From positions 1-24,404 of the forward strand of contig JABDBT010000028.1 in assembly GCA_013288465.1 (NCBI GenBank): DNA of 24,404 nt. Direction: 5' to 3'. Positions within the stretch are counted from its first letter, which is position 1; each line of letters starts with the position of its first letter. The notes beneath the pieces are model-generated. The model ran no database searches. It worked only from the letters and a program-made list of their open reading frames with translations, and was not told the origin of the DNA. Source of the stretch: Bacteroidota bacterium (lineage in GTDB: Bacteria; Bacteroidota; Bacteroidia; Sphingobacteriales; Sphingobacteriaceae). Both the position numbers and the translations under genes were made by a program. This document shows positions 1 through 7,934 of this stretch, piece after piece.

Positions 1-1422
1 TTTGTGGTAACCCGCGAAAAGCAAGTGCAAAACATTGTTGACACCGAATCGTACGGTATGGGCATAAGGGTTATTGCCAATGGCTCATGGGGGTTTGCCG
101 CTACTGATAAGCTGGATAAAGACAGTATAGCCAAAGCTGCCGAAGCCGCGGTTGCTATTGCTAAGGAAAACTCACGCATCCAAACCGAGCCCGTGCAATT
201 GGTGCCTCAAAAAGGTTACGGCGAGGTGAGCTGGAAAACGCCTATTGAAAAAAACGGCTTCGATGTGCCGATGAAAGACAAAACGGATTTGCTTTTAGCT
301 GTTAATGACGCGGCCCTTAAAGGCGGCGCCAACTATATGAGTTCGGTACTTTTTTTGGTTAATGAACAAAAGTATTTTGCTTCAACGGATGGCTCCTACA
401 TCGACCAGGATATACACCGGATATGGCCTTCGTTCTCTGCTACCAAAATTGATTCAAAATCGGGCAAGTTTGAAACGCGCCAATCGTTAAGCGCTCCCCG
501 TGGTTTGGGTTATGAATACCTAATTCCGCGCGATAGCGATAAAATTAAAGGTGGTGTTACCACCTTATACCGCGACAGGTATGATATGCTGGAAGATGCA
601 ATGGCAGCAGCCCCGCAGGCCGAAGAAAAGCTGAAAGCAAAATCAGTAGAGCCCGGCAAATACGACCTTGTGCTTGACCCCTCCCATTTATGGTTAACCA
701 TACATGAATCAGTGGGCCATCCATCTGAACTTGACCGTGTGTTGGGTTACGAAGCCAACTTTGCCGGCACCAGTTTCCTTACATTGGATAAGTGGAGATC
801 GGGCAAGTTCAATTTCGGCAGCAAAAACGTAAATATCGTGGCCGATAAGGTGCAGCCCGGATCATTAGGCGCTGTTGGTTATGACGATGAGGGTGTGGGC
901 GCTAAAAAATGGGATATCATTAAGGACGGCATCCTGGTAAATTACCAGGCCATTCGCGACCAGGCACATATCATTGGCTTAAAAGAATCACAGGGATGCT
1001 GTTATGCGGATAGCTGGAGCGATGTGCAATTTCAGCGTATGCCTAATATTTCACTCCAACCCGGTAAATCGCCATTGGCGCCGGCTGATATGATCAAAAA
1101 TGTAGAAAAAGGAATTTATATCGTAGGCGACAGTTCGTTCTCTATTGATCAGCAGCGTTATAATTTCCAGTTCAGTGGGCAGTTATATTACGAGATCAAG
1201 GATGGCAAGATTGTTGGTATGCTGAATGACGTTGCCTATCAATCAAATACCCAGGAGTTTTGGAATTCCTGCGCGGCGGTTTGCGACAAGAATGACTATC
1301 GCCTCGGCGGTTCTTTTTTTGACGGTAAGGGCCAGCCCGAACAAGTGAGTGCCGTATCGCATGGTTCATCTACGGCGCATTTTAAGGGAGTTAACGTAAT
1401 TAATACAGCAAGAAAAATCTAA
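1..1422 (+). CDS. tldD: TldD metalloprotease, 5' partial
   Basis: Peptidase U62 family subunit TldD, the catalytic half of the TldD/TldE heterodimer that degrades unfolded peptides and, in some bacteria, matures modified peptides such as microcin B17. The reading frame is open to base 1, so the real start lies upstream; a GTG at base 4 is probably internal. Seen in the sequence: the HExxxH zinc motif as HESVGH (His codons at 703 and 718), and a C-terminal stretch DGKGQPEQ followed by VSHGSS. In E. coli TldD the third zinc ligand is a Cys in the equivalent C-terminal segment; here that position appears to be Asp (codon 1321). The tldE gene begins 11 bases after the stop, so the two are almost certainly co-transcribed and form the heterodimer. 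Family call is firm; the ligand change is by-eye alignment. Confidence 0.95.
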   Translation, partial: FVVTREKQVQNIVDTESYGMGIRVIANGSWGFAATDKLDKDSIAKAAEAAVAIAKENSRIQTEPVQLVPQKGYGEVSWKTPIEKNGFDVPMKDKTDLLLAVNDAALKGGANYMSSVLFLVNEQKYFASTDGSYIDQDIHRIWPSFSATKIDSKSGKFETRQSLSAPRGLGYEYLIPRDSDKIKGGVTTLYRDRYDMLEDAMAAAPQAEEKLKAKSVEPGKYDLVLDPSHLWLTIHESVGHPSELDRVLGYEANFAGTSFLTLDKWRSGKFNFGSKNVNIVADKVQPGSLGAVGYDDEGVGAKKWDIIKDGILVNYQAIRDQAHIIGLKESQGCCYADSWSDVQFQRMPNISLQPGKSPLAPADMIKNVEKGIYIVGDSSFSIDQQRYNFQFSGQLYYEIKDGKIVGMLNDVAYQSNTQEFWNSCAAVCDKNDYRLGGSFFDGKGQPEQVSAVSHGSSTAHFKGVNVINTARKI

Positions 1423-1433
1423 AAAAATATTTT

Positions 1434-2771
1434 ATGGCTATAATGAGCGAAGATGATTGCCGTGCTTTATTAAAGAAAGTGCTCAGCTATTCAAAAGCCG
1501 ATGAATGCGAAGTTAGCATAAACATGTCGGACGCCGGGAACATACGATATGCACGAAACGCCGTTTCAACCAGCGGATCTATATATCAAACCAGTTTAGC
1601 CGTTTCATCGGCCTTTGGTAAAAAATTGGGTATTGTTACCACTAATGAATATGACGATGCTTCGCTGGCCAAAGCGGTAAAACGATCAGAAGAACTGGCG
1701 CGCCTGGCACCTGAAAATGCCGAATACGTTCCTTTTTTGGGGCCGCAAACCTATGCGCCACGCTCTAAAACCTATGTGCCCGAAACTGCCGCGATAACAC
1801 CCAAACAGCGCACCGACATGGTAGAGCAAAGCTTGCGGATAGCTAAAGAAAATAGTTTAACAGCAGCCGGTTATTTGCAAAACAGCGCGGGTGTTTCGGC
1901 CATAATGAACTCACATGGGTTGTTTGCTTACAATACATCAACTGACATTAGTTTTTCGGTTACCATGCGTACAGCAGATAGCCAGGGATCGGGCTATTCA
2001 ACCAAAGATTATAATGATATCAGTAAAATGGACACGCTTGCATTCACTAAAATAGCCGCTCAAAAGGCTACACGATCAAGTGGTGCAAAAGCAATTGAGC
2101 CCGGAAAATACACCGTTATTTTAGAGCCTGCCGCAGGGATCGTATTATTGGAACAATTATACGGCGGGCTTGATGCACGCAGTGCCGACGAGGGCCGCAG
2201 CTTTTTGAGCAAACCGGGCGGTAAAACCAAACTTGGCGAAAAGCTGGTTGACGAACGGATAAACATTTACTCGGACCCATCAAACCCCGAACTGCCTACA
2301 AGTAGCTGGAATGGCGATGGCCGTCCGCAGGAAAAGACCAGCTGGATAGAAAAAGGCGTAGTTAAAAACTTAATGTATTCGCGCTATTGGGCGCAAAAAC
2401 AAGGCGTAAAAGCCGTGCCTTTTCCTGACGGGGTAATAATGGAAGGCGGAACAGCATCATTGGAAGACCTGATAAAAAGCACTGAAAAAGGTATATTGGT
2501 TACTCGTTTATGGTATATCAGGCCGGTTGACCCTCAATCGTTACTATTTACCGGTTTAACCCGCGATGGTACTTTTTATATTGAAAACGGCCAGATCAAA
2601 TTCCCGATAAAAAATATGCGTTTTAATGAAAGCCCGGTCATCATGCTTAATAACCTGGATACTTTGGGCAGAACAGAACGCGCGGTTAGTGGCGAGTCTT
2701 TCCAAAGCGCCATGATACCGGCCATGAAAATAAGGGAATTTACGTTTACCTCATTGTCAGACGCGGTGTAA
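1434..2771 (+). CDS. pmbA: TldE/PmbA subunit of TldD/TldE protease
   Basis: Non-catalytic partner of TldD, 445 residues, the usual length for PmbA/TldE. It shares the U62 fold: N-terminal domain with the RYARNAVSTSG segment (about residues 35-45), central EPGKYTVILEP (about 222-232), and a C-terminal beta-rich domain with GLTRDGTFYIENGQI (about 370). There is no HExxxH motif, as expected for TldE, which contributes structure and part of the catalytic chamber rather than zinc ligands. ATG at 1434 follows an AT-rich 11-base gap after tldD; a second in-frame ATG four codons later (1443) is an alternative start. It forms an operon with the upstream tldD. The three-hairpin element at 2817-2923 begins 45 bases after the stop and may end or protect the transcript. 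Confidence 0.95.
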   Translation: MAIMSEDDCRALLKKVLSYSKADECEVSINMSDAGNIRYARNAVSTSGSIYQTSLAVSSAFGKKLGIVTTNEYDDASLAKAVKRSEELARLAPENAEYVPFLGPQTYAPRSKTYVPETAAITPKQRTDMVEQSLRIAKENSLTAAGYLQNSAGVSAIMNSHGLFAYNTSTDISFSVTMRTADSQGSGYSTKDYNDISKMDTLAFTKIAAQKATRSSGAKAIEPGKYTVILEPAAGIVLLEQLYGGLDARSADEGRSFLSKPGGKTKLGEKLVDERINIYSDPSNPELPTSSWNGDGRPQEKTSWIEKGVVKNLMYSRYWAQKQGVKAVPFPDGVIMEGGTASLEDLIKSTEKGILVTRLWYIRPVDPQSLLFTGLTRDGTFYIENGQIKFPIKNMRFNESPVIMLNNLDTLGRTERAVSGESFQSAMIPAMKIREFTFTSLSDAV

Positions 2772-2816
2772 TGCATGATAGACCTATTAAAATAGTTTGA
2801 TAATTTGACGACTTTC

Positions 2817-2923
2817 ACCCTCTTTGCGCGGAGCGAAGAGAGGGTGGTCGAGCGACTTAGCGATGACCGGGTGAGTCCTCGCCGAGCGATATTACCGCCA
2901 ATGCATTTCGGTGACTACTCACC
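2817..2923 (+). repeat. Three-hairpin dispersed repeat, copy 1
   Basis: About 107 bases that fold into three consecutive hairpins: H1 2817-2845 (ACCCTCT pairs with AGAGGGT), H2 2846-2868 (GGTC pairs with GACC), H3 2870-2923 (GGTGAGT pairs with ACTCACC). A second copy lies on the opposite strand at 18377-18480. H1 is nearly identical in both; the H2 stem has different bases but stays paired. It starts 45 bases 3' of tldE in the transcribed orientation. It could be a transcript end/stability element or a small non-autonomous mobile element; no transposase is nearby. Confidence 0.75.
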
Positions 2924-3030
2924 TCACTACGCTACTTTGCCCGTCCCTTTATTTCACTTTTTGTCTTGTTTTCTATTTTCCAATAGCTAAACAGGTTAAA
3001 ATTCAGCTTAAACACGTCAAAATTCGACTA

Positions 3031-3059
3031 TTGATCGGCCAAAAAAGCTTTTAACTTTG
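3031..3059 (+). promoter_or_regulatory. Predicted promoter of alpha-galactosidase gene
   Basis: TTG at 3031-3033 and TAACTTTG at 3052-3059 (18-base spacer) match the Bacteroidota -33 TTTG / -7 TAnnTTTG pattern. Transcription would start near 3066, leaving a 5' leader of about 30 bases before the ATG at 3098. Confidence 0.55.
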
Positions 3060-3097
3060 TTTACCAATTTATAAAACATCCTATATCAACCCAAAAC

Positions 3098-5041
3098 ATG
3101 AAGAACTTAATAGTAACCCTAACATTATTTGCAGTTAGCCTGTTAACCGCACAGGCTCAACAGTCAACCACCCAATGGATAGATTCGATGGATCTGAGCC
3201 AGGTAGAACAGGGCTGGGGCGTTGCAACGCCGCGAAAATCAGTAAATGGCAACCTCATTACGTTATCAGGCACGGTGTATCAGCAGGGTGTGGGCACCCA
3301 CTCGACAAGTAATATTGTTATCAACCTTCATGGGGCAGCCACTCATTTTTCGGCTACTGTTGGTGTTGACGATGAAGCTACTAAAACCGGGTCGGTTGTA
3401 TTTGTAGTTATTGCTGATGGTAAAGAAATTGCCAAAACGCCCGTTTTAAGAAAAGGCGATGCCCCACAGGTATTATCAATAGACATTACCGGTGCAAAAA
3501 AATTAATATTACAGGTTGGCGATGCAGGCGATGGCAACGATAATGACCATGCAGATTGGGCCAACGCGCAACTAACCCTGTTACCCAATGCCAAAATAAA
3601 ACCGGCAACTGTTGTAATTGCTACTGCCGCGCCAAGGTACGCAGCCCAGCTCGTAACTGACCTACCTCAAATTCATGGTGCACGTATAATCGGCGCCACA
3701 CCGGGCCACCCGTTCCTTTTCAGGATACCTGCTACCGGGAAAGGGCCGTTTACCTTCGGTGCTAAGAATCTGCCAAAGGGATTAAGTTTAAATACCAAAA
3801 CAGGTGTTATTTCGGGTTCGCTTGAATCTGCCGGAAAAACGGAAGTAATGCTTTCTGTGCGTGGCGCAAAGGGATCAACCAAACGCAATTTCACCATTGT
3901 AGGCGGCGAACATCAATTAGCCTTAACCCCACCCATGGGATGGAACTCATGGAATGTTTGGGCCAACGCGGTTGACCAGGATAAAGTAAAAGCAGCGGCA
4001 GATGAATTAGTGACCACCGGCCTGGCCGCGCATGGTTATATGTATGTTAACATTGATGATACATGGGAAGCCGGGCGCGATGCGAACGGGAATATTTTAA
4101 CCAACAAAAAATTTCCGGACATGCCCGCCTTGTCACAATACATCCATGAGAAAGGGTTGCGGTTTGGCATATATTCTTCGCCCGGCCCAACAACCTGCGC
4201 GGGGTTCACTGCCAGTTACCAGCACGAAGACCAAGATGCGGCAAGTTATGCCGCCTGGGGCGTTGATTATTTGAAATATGACTGGTGCAGCTATGGCGAT
4301 ATTGCTAAAGACGACAGATCAATTGCCGCTTATATGAAACCTTACCAGGTTATGGGCGCAGCATTGAGCAAGGTTAACCGCGATATTGTTTACTCGCTAT
4401 GCCAATACGGTATGGGCGATGTTTGGAAATGGGGTGCCGACCCATCAATAGGAGGCAACTGCTGGCGTACTACTGATGATATTACCGATAAGTGGAGTAG
4501 CTTAAAATCAATAATTGAAAGCCAGGCCGGGCATGAAAAGTATGCCGCGCCGGGGCACTGGAACGATCCCGATATGCTGATGGTAGGCATTGTAGGTTTT
4601 GGAAAAACGCATCCCACCCGATTAAAACCAAACGAGCAGATACTGCACATTTCTATGTGGAGCCTTTTATCGGCCCCGTTATTAATTGGTTGCGATATGA
4701 CCCGGCTTGACAAATTTACACTGGACATATTGTCAAATGACGAGGCCATTGATATTAACCAGGACCCTTTGGGAAAAGCGGCCAGTCGTGTAGTAAATGA
4801 CGAGACAAAAGAAGTTTGGGCGAGGCCGCTATTTGATGGCACACACGCTGTAGGCCTGGTTAACATGGGCGATGAACCTCAAAAAATTACCGTTAAATGG
4901 GCTGACCTGGGTGTTAGCAGCCTGCAAACCGTTCGTGATTTATGGTTGCACAAAAACCTGGGCCTAAAAAAAGGTAGTTATACCGTTGAAGTGCCGGCCC
5001 ATGGCTGCGTAATGCTAAAAGTTAGTACACCTAAATCATAA
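3098..5041 (+). CDS. Secreted GH27 alpha-galactosidase with NPCBM domain
   Basis: Glycoside hydrolase family 27, hydrolysing terminal alpha-galactosyl (or beta-L-arabinopyranosyl) residues of plant polysaccharides and oligosaccharides. Sec signal peptide at residues 1-21 ending AQA-Q, so periplasmic or surface. Domains in order: NPCBM carbohydrate-binding module (about 25-165, with GVGTHS), a putative Ig-like spacer (about 175-268, with GLSLNTKTGVISG), GH27 barrel (about 272-560, starting LTPPMGWNSW), and a C-terminal beta domain. By comparison with human alpha-galactosidase A the nucleophile is D395 (KYDWC), the acid/base D461 (RTTDDI) and substrate contacts are D320-D321 (NIDDTW) and R457. 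All are present, so the enzyme should be active. It stands alone, with no SusCD pair in the window. A 15-bp perfect stem-loop follows at 5062-5097. Confidence 0.95.
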   Translation: MKNLIVTLTLFAVSLLTAQAQQSTTQWIDSMDLSQVEQGWGVATPRKSVNGNLITLSGTVYQQGVGTHSTSNIVINLHGAATHFSATVGVDDEATKTGSVVFVVIADGKEIAKTPVLRKGDAPQVLSIDITGAKKLILQVGDAGDGNDNDHADWANAQLTLLPNAKIKPATVVIATAAPRYAAQLVTDLPQIHGARIIGATPGHPFLFRIPATGKGPFTFGAKNLPKGLSLNTKTGVISGSLESAGKTEVMLSVRGAKGSTKRNFTIVGGEHQLALTPPMGWNSWNVWANAVDQDKVKAAADELVTTGLAAHGYMYVNIDDTWEAGRDANGNILTNKKFPDMPALSQYIHEKGLRFGIYSSPGPTTCAGFTASYQHEDQDAASYAAWGVDYLKYDWCSYGDIAKDDRSIAAYMKPYQVMGAALSKVNRDIVYSLCQYGMGDVWKWGADPSIGGNCWRTTDDITDKWSSLKSIIESQAGHEKYAAPGHWNDPDMLMVGIVGFGKTHPTRLKPNEQILHISMWSLLSAPLLIGCDMTRLDKFTLDILSNDEAIDINQDPLGKAASRVVNDETKEVWARPLFDGTHAVGLVNMGDEPQKITVKWADLGVSSLQTVRDLWLHKNLGLKKGSYTVEVPAHGCVMLKVSTPKS

Positions 5042-5061
5042 AAAGTATTTATTGGGATTGC

Positions 5062-5097
5062 ATTATTTAGCTGTAAGCTTATTTACAGCTAAATAAT
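5062..5097 (+). terminator. Perfect 15-bp stem-loop after alpha-galactosidase
   Basis: ATTATTTAGCTGTAA (5062-5076) pairs perfectly with TTACAGCTAAATAAT (5083-5097) around a 6-base loop. It starts 20 bases after the upstream stop, so it could terminate transcription, but there is no real T-run after it. It directly abuts a TAnnTTTG box at 5098-5105 and would cover the -33 region of the next gene, so an operator role is equally possible. Confidence 0.55.
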
Positions 5098-5105
5098 TAT
5101 ATTTG
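5098..5105 (+). promoter_or_regulatory. -7 box for the thioredoxin-fold gene
   Basis: TATATTTG matches TAnnTTTG and lies 21 bases upstream of the ATG at 5127. No clear TTG is seen at -33, where the dyad 5062-5097 sits instead. Confidence 0.45.
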
Positions 5106-5126
5106 AGATCTTAAAGATACTCAACC

Positions 5127-5645
5127 ATGAAAAAGCTATTTTTTGTTGCTGCTATGATACTGTTGTGCATTGCCGTAAAAGCCCAGGATAAACCCATAAA
5201 GTTAACTGATACCGCAAAACTATATAACCCGTATGCCGATGCTAAAGCCGACATTGCCAGCGCGGTAAAGCAGGCGGCAAAAGAACATAAAAATGTATTA
5301 GTGCAAATGGGCGGCAACTGGTGCATCTGGTGTATCAGGTTTAATGACCTGGTTACCAAAACCCCAGAGCTTAATAGCTATGTGCGCAGCAATTATGTAG
5401 TAGTGCATGTAAATTACAGCAAGGAAAACCTGAACGAAAAGGTATTTGCCGACCTCGGCTATCCGCAGCGTTTTGGTTTCCCTGTATTTATTATATTGGA
5501 TGCAAAAGGCAATAACCTGCACACCCAGGATTCATCATATCTTGAAGAAGGCCCGGGCCACAGCACTAAAAAGGTAATGGAGTTTTTCAAACAATGGTCG
5601 CCTGCTGCTATTGACCCTAAAACTTACGAGAAAGCGAAAATATAG
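5127..5645 (+). CDS. Exported thioredoxin-fold protein (CIWC)
   Basis: 172-residue thioredoxin-fold protein with a Sec signal peptide (residues 1-19, ending VKA-Q), so a periplasmic thiol-disulfide protein. The redox motif is C66-I-W-C69 within GGNWCIWCIRF, and the cis-Pro region is FGFPVFIILDAKG (about 113-125). The motif differs from the CGPC of classical thioredoxin and resembles the DUF255/thioredoxin-like group. Substrate unknown; it may reduce or isomerise envelope proteins. The ATG at 5127 directly precedes a normal signal peptide. The gene appears monocistronic, and the next gene on the right is convergent. Fold and export are well supported, the specific role is not. Confidence 0.85.
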   Translation: MKKLFFVAAMILLCIAVKAQDKPIKLTDTAKLYNPYADAKADIASAVKQAAKEHKNVLVQMGGNWCIWCIRFNDLVTKTPELNSYVRSNYVVVHVNYSKENLNEKVFADLGYPQRFGFPVFIILDAKGNNLHTQDSSYLEEGPGHSTKKVMEFFKQWSPAAIDPKTYEKAKI

Positions 5646-5728
5646 GCTACGGGCTAAGCGAGTTATTTAAGCGATTACAAACCGCCAAACCACTTGTTTT
5701 TAACGTTGATTACCGATAATATACGAAA

Positions 5729-5871
5729 CGTCATTGTGCGGCCACTATGCGATCTCTACACACGCTAATCAAAACCGGCGGCTAATTCGGCAAGAAAGAA
5801 AAGCATTTATCGCACTAACAAAGTTTGCTACCTATCGTGTAGAGATTGCCACGCTATCGCTCGCAATGACG
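5729..5871. repeat. Long palindromic intergenic repeat (GTCATTG type)
   Basis: Left arm 5729-5765 (begins CGTCATTG, ends ATCTCTACAC plus a few bases) and right arm 5831-5871, whose reverse complement begins CGTCATTGCGAGCGATAGCG and also ends in ATCTCTACAC. Arms are imperfect and 65 bases apart. The arm consensus resembles the widely dispersed GTCATTGCGAGGA-type palindrome known from intergenic regions of diverse bacteria. It lies between two convergent genes (thioredoxin-fold and cryptochrome), with CTTTTTTA after the right arm, so it may serve as a two-way transcript end. Confidence 0.7.
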
Positions 5872-5893
5872 CCTTTTTTATTGTTTTGGATAG

Positions 5894-7189
5894 CTAACCT
5901 ATCGCACTATCTGCCACGGGCAACCATGTATCAACAAACATGCCTTTTGTTTCCAGTTCGCTGGCTTGTTTGTTGATATTAAAATAACGGTTATCGCGTG
6001 GGTCATGCGCCATGCCTGCAATAAATGCCCAGTTGCCCCAGTTGCTTGCGGGCGAGTAGTCTATCAGTTTTTCTTCGAAATAGGCTGCACCTTTAACCCA
6101 ATTCACCTCCAGGTTGCGCACCAGGTAGCCAGCAACCATTTGCCTGCTGTAATTATTGATGTACCCTGTAGCATTTAACTCATGCATGCTGGCATCAATA
6201 AACGGCACACCTGTATTCCCGGTTTTCCATGCTTCAAAAAGTTCATCTTCTTTTGCATCGGCCAGCGGAGTTTCATCAATAAAATTTGCGGGCTTATATA
6301 GTTTTTGTCCATGCTTTTTAAACATGAACCTGAAATAATCGCGCCATAATAATTCAAGTATCAAATGGTCCGTATGATGCGGATGGCTTTTAACCTCCCA
6401 GTAAACTTGCCTTAACGAAATACAACCTAAGGCCAACCAGGGCGATAATTTAGATGAGTTATCTGCCGGGGCAGCATTACGGACAACTTTGACATTAACC
6501 GGGTTGTTATTTAAGAAACACTCCTTCAACCGGTTCAACCCTGCAGTTTCGCCGCCGGTAAATTTATTGGCCGACCGCAGGTCATCAACCGGCCCGGTTA
6601 AACCTAATTGTTGCAGAGTGGGCAGCTCGCCTGCATCGGTTATTGCCGGGATATGAATGGCATCCGGTGTTGCCGCGCATGGCCGCACATCGCTGTCGCG
6701 CTCCACTTTCTTTTTGAAGGTTGAAAAACTATCAGGAATATCTTTTATCGGGAATGGCAGGTCCTCTTTATGGTATAAGGTATGGCCAATAAAATGCTTT
6801 AAATTGAGTTTTATTTTCCAGAGGGCAGTTTCAACCTGTTCAGATATCGTTGTTTCCTCATCAGCTACTTCGCGGTGGTGATAAACCTCGTTAACCTGGT
6901 ATTCCTCTGCAAGTTGCGGTAGTATTTCGGCCGGGTTGCCAATACGTATAATAAGCTCGGCGCCCATTTCCCGTAAATTTTTACGCAAATCAGCTACCGA
7001 CTCTAACAGGAACCGCGCCCTGAAATTTCCGGTTTTTGGGCTGCCAGATGTAGTAGTTTTAAAGTAATAAGGGTCAAAACAATAAACCGGAAGTATTTTA
7101 TCTGCCTTGCGTGTGGCTTCTAACAGTATCTCGTTATCATGTATCCGCAAATCATTTCTAAACCAAACCAGTATCGTTCTTTCACTCAT
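5894..7189 (-). CDS. DASH-family cryptochrome/photolyase
   Basis: 431-residue flavoprotein of the photolyase/cryptochrome superfamily, DASH branch. DASH proteins bind FAD and usually a folate antenna and repair cyclobutane pyrimidine dimers, best on single-stranded DNA. Seen: Rossmann-like N-terminal domain starting TILVWFRNDLRIHDN (residues 5-19); the DASH signature region TGNFRARFLLESVADLR (about 53-69); helical FAD-binding domain with LSPWLALGCIS, LLWRDYFRF, and YSRQMVAGYLVRN; then DYSPASNWGNW and DPRDNRYFNINKQA near the C terminus, typical of DASH rather than class I photolyases. DASH proteins usually read DYD where this has DYS, a minor oddity. No signal peptide, so cytoplasmic. Probably monocistronic; the 3' end faces the palindrome at 5729-5871. 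Family is secure; repair versus signalling function is not decidable from sequence. Confidence 0.93.
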   Translation of the reverse strand: MSERTILVWFRNDLRIHDNEILLEATRKADKILPVYCFDPYYFKTTTSGSPKTGNFRARFLLESVADLRKNLREMGAELIIRIGNPAEILPQLAEEYQVNEVYHHREVADEETTISEQVETALWKIKLNLKHFIGHTLYHKEDLPFPIKDIPDSFSTFKKKVERDSDVRPCAATPDAIHIPAITDAGELPTLQQLGLTGPVDDLRSANKFTGGETAGLNRLKECFLNNNPVNVKVVRNAAPADNSSKLSPWLALGCISLRQVYWEVKSHPHHTDHLILELLWRDYFRFMFKKHGQKLYKPANFIDETPLADAKEDELFEAWKTGNTGVPFIDASMHELNATGYINNYSRQMVAGYLVRNLEVNWVKGAAYFEEKLIDYSPASNWGNWAFIAGMAHDPRDNRYFNINKQASELETKGMFVDTWLPVADSAIG

Positions 7190-7454
7190 AGTTACACAGA
7201 AGATGGGAAAATTAGCAACTACAAATTTGCAATTTATTTACTTGTTCTTCACATTTACTGCAAAGTTTTGACATTTTGGTAGCAGTTTTTGTTGTAGTTG
7301 GCTGTTTGTAGTGAGCGGTTCGCCGAATTTCCGGGAATCAAGAGCGATCGCTTTTAGCAAATGACCCGTCCTGTAATAAGCAACGTCATTTCACCTTCAG
7401 AATCCCGCGGGGTTTTATAGCTTGTAATGAGGCTTTTTATCTTTTCACAGGTCC
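7190..7454. other. Intergenic region, no gene seen
   Basis: Two minus-strand genes flank it. It should contain the cryptochrome promoter, but I find no good TAnnTTTG on the minus strand. A 10-base perfect palindrome AGCGATCGCT lies at 7343-7352; one such palindrome is not significant by itself. Confidence 0.4.
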
Positions 7455-7859
7455 CTAAAAAAATAAACTTGCAATTATCGCGGCAGCTATATAGCTAAGG
7501 CATGATGCGAGGAGTTTACCCACCATAAACTTTCTATCATAATTTATATAGATAGCGTTGGTTACCTCAATGGTGAAACTAAAACAGGCGAAACATATTA
7601 GCGCCAGTTTACATTGCGATAATATATTGCCGGGAATAACGTACCGGCTTACCATTTTTAAATAGAATAGCGTAAACAGCGCCCCGAACAGGAACGACAC
7701 CAGCGTACTGTACATATAACTTGAACCACTTTCGGGCCGCCAGGTTTGCGGCGTAAGCGCCTGCGATTTATGGAACACAAAGCCAATAATAAACCACATA
7801 ATAATACTGTCTGCAAAACCTATGCAAATAGCCGATAAGATAAAATGCATTGTTGTCAT
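7455..7859 (-). CDS. Four-helix membrane protein, DUF1761-like
   Basis: 134-residue hydrophobic protein with about four transmembrane segments (roughly residues 6-28, 50-68, 80-101, 113-133) and a short soluble stretch after helix 1 containing QTWRPESG. Architecture and the W-rich loop resemble DUF1761 membrane proteins of unknown function; this assignment is tentative. The ATG at 7859 lies just inside an AT-rich leader that carries a perfect inverted repeat (7871-7900). No operon partner: the next minus-strand gene ends 175 bases upstream, behind the repeat at 7935-8025. I cannot propose a function. Confidence 0.75.
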   Translation of the reverse strand: MTTMHFILSAICIGFADSIIMWFIIGFVFHKSQALTPQTWRPESGSSYMYSTLVSFLFGALFTLFYLKMVSRYVIPGNILSQCKLALICFACFSFTIEVTNAIYINYDRKFMVGKLLASCLSYIAAAIIASLFF

Positions 7860-7870
7860 GATGTTTAAGT

Positions 7871-7900
7871 TTATATAAATGTAAAACTTTATTTATATAA
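7871..7900. promoter_or_regulatory. Perfect dyad upstream of the membrane protein gene
   Basis: TTATATAAAT (7871-7880) and ATTTATATAA (7891-7900) are exact reverse complements separated by 10 bases. The half-sites are 20 bases centre to centre, about two helical turns, and lie 12-41 bases upstream of the minus-strand ATG. This is compatible with a dimeric regulator site or an AT-rich promoter element. Confidence 0.35.
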
Positions 7901-7934
7901 GTTGCTCATTAACAACATGAAATTATTACTGCAA

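Larger units (their letters stand above)
2772..3097. other. Intergenic region between tldE and alpha-galactosidase
   Basis: 326 bases with no convincing gene. It holds the structured repeat at 2817-2923, then about 100 AT-rich bases, then a Bacteroidota-type promoter for the alpha-galactosidase (3031-3059). A 61-codon open frame across 2805-2990 only runs through the repeat and resembles no protein I know. The sequence CCTATTAAAATA with a following TTTGA at 2784-2800 recurs near the second repeat copy at 18305-18321. Confidence 0.7.

Noticed and set aside
4..6. GTG at base 4 as the start of tldD
   Set aside because: The frame is open to base 1 and conserved TldD sequence normally extends further upstream, so the gene is cut by the window edge.
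2805..2990. 61-codon open frame on the plus strand after tldE
   Set aside because: It lies across the three-hairpin repeat, has no recognisable domain, and is explained by repeat composition.
4390..4866. 158-codon minus-strand open frame inside the alpha-galactosidase gene
   Set aside because: It is fully antisense to a conserved catalytic domain and reads as an out-of-frame translation.
5734..5976. 80-codon plus-strand open frame
   Set aside because: It covers the palindrome 5729-5871 and then the antisense of the cryptochrome 3' end; no protein-like features.
7343..7352. AGCGATCGCT palindrome as a regulator site
   Set aside because: A single 10-base palindrome with no second copy or promoter context is not enough.
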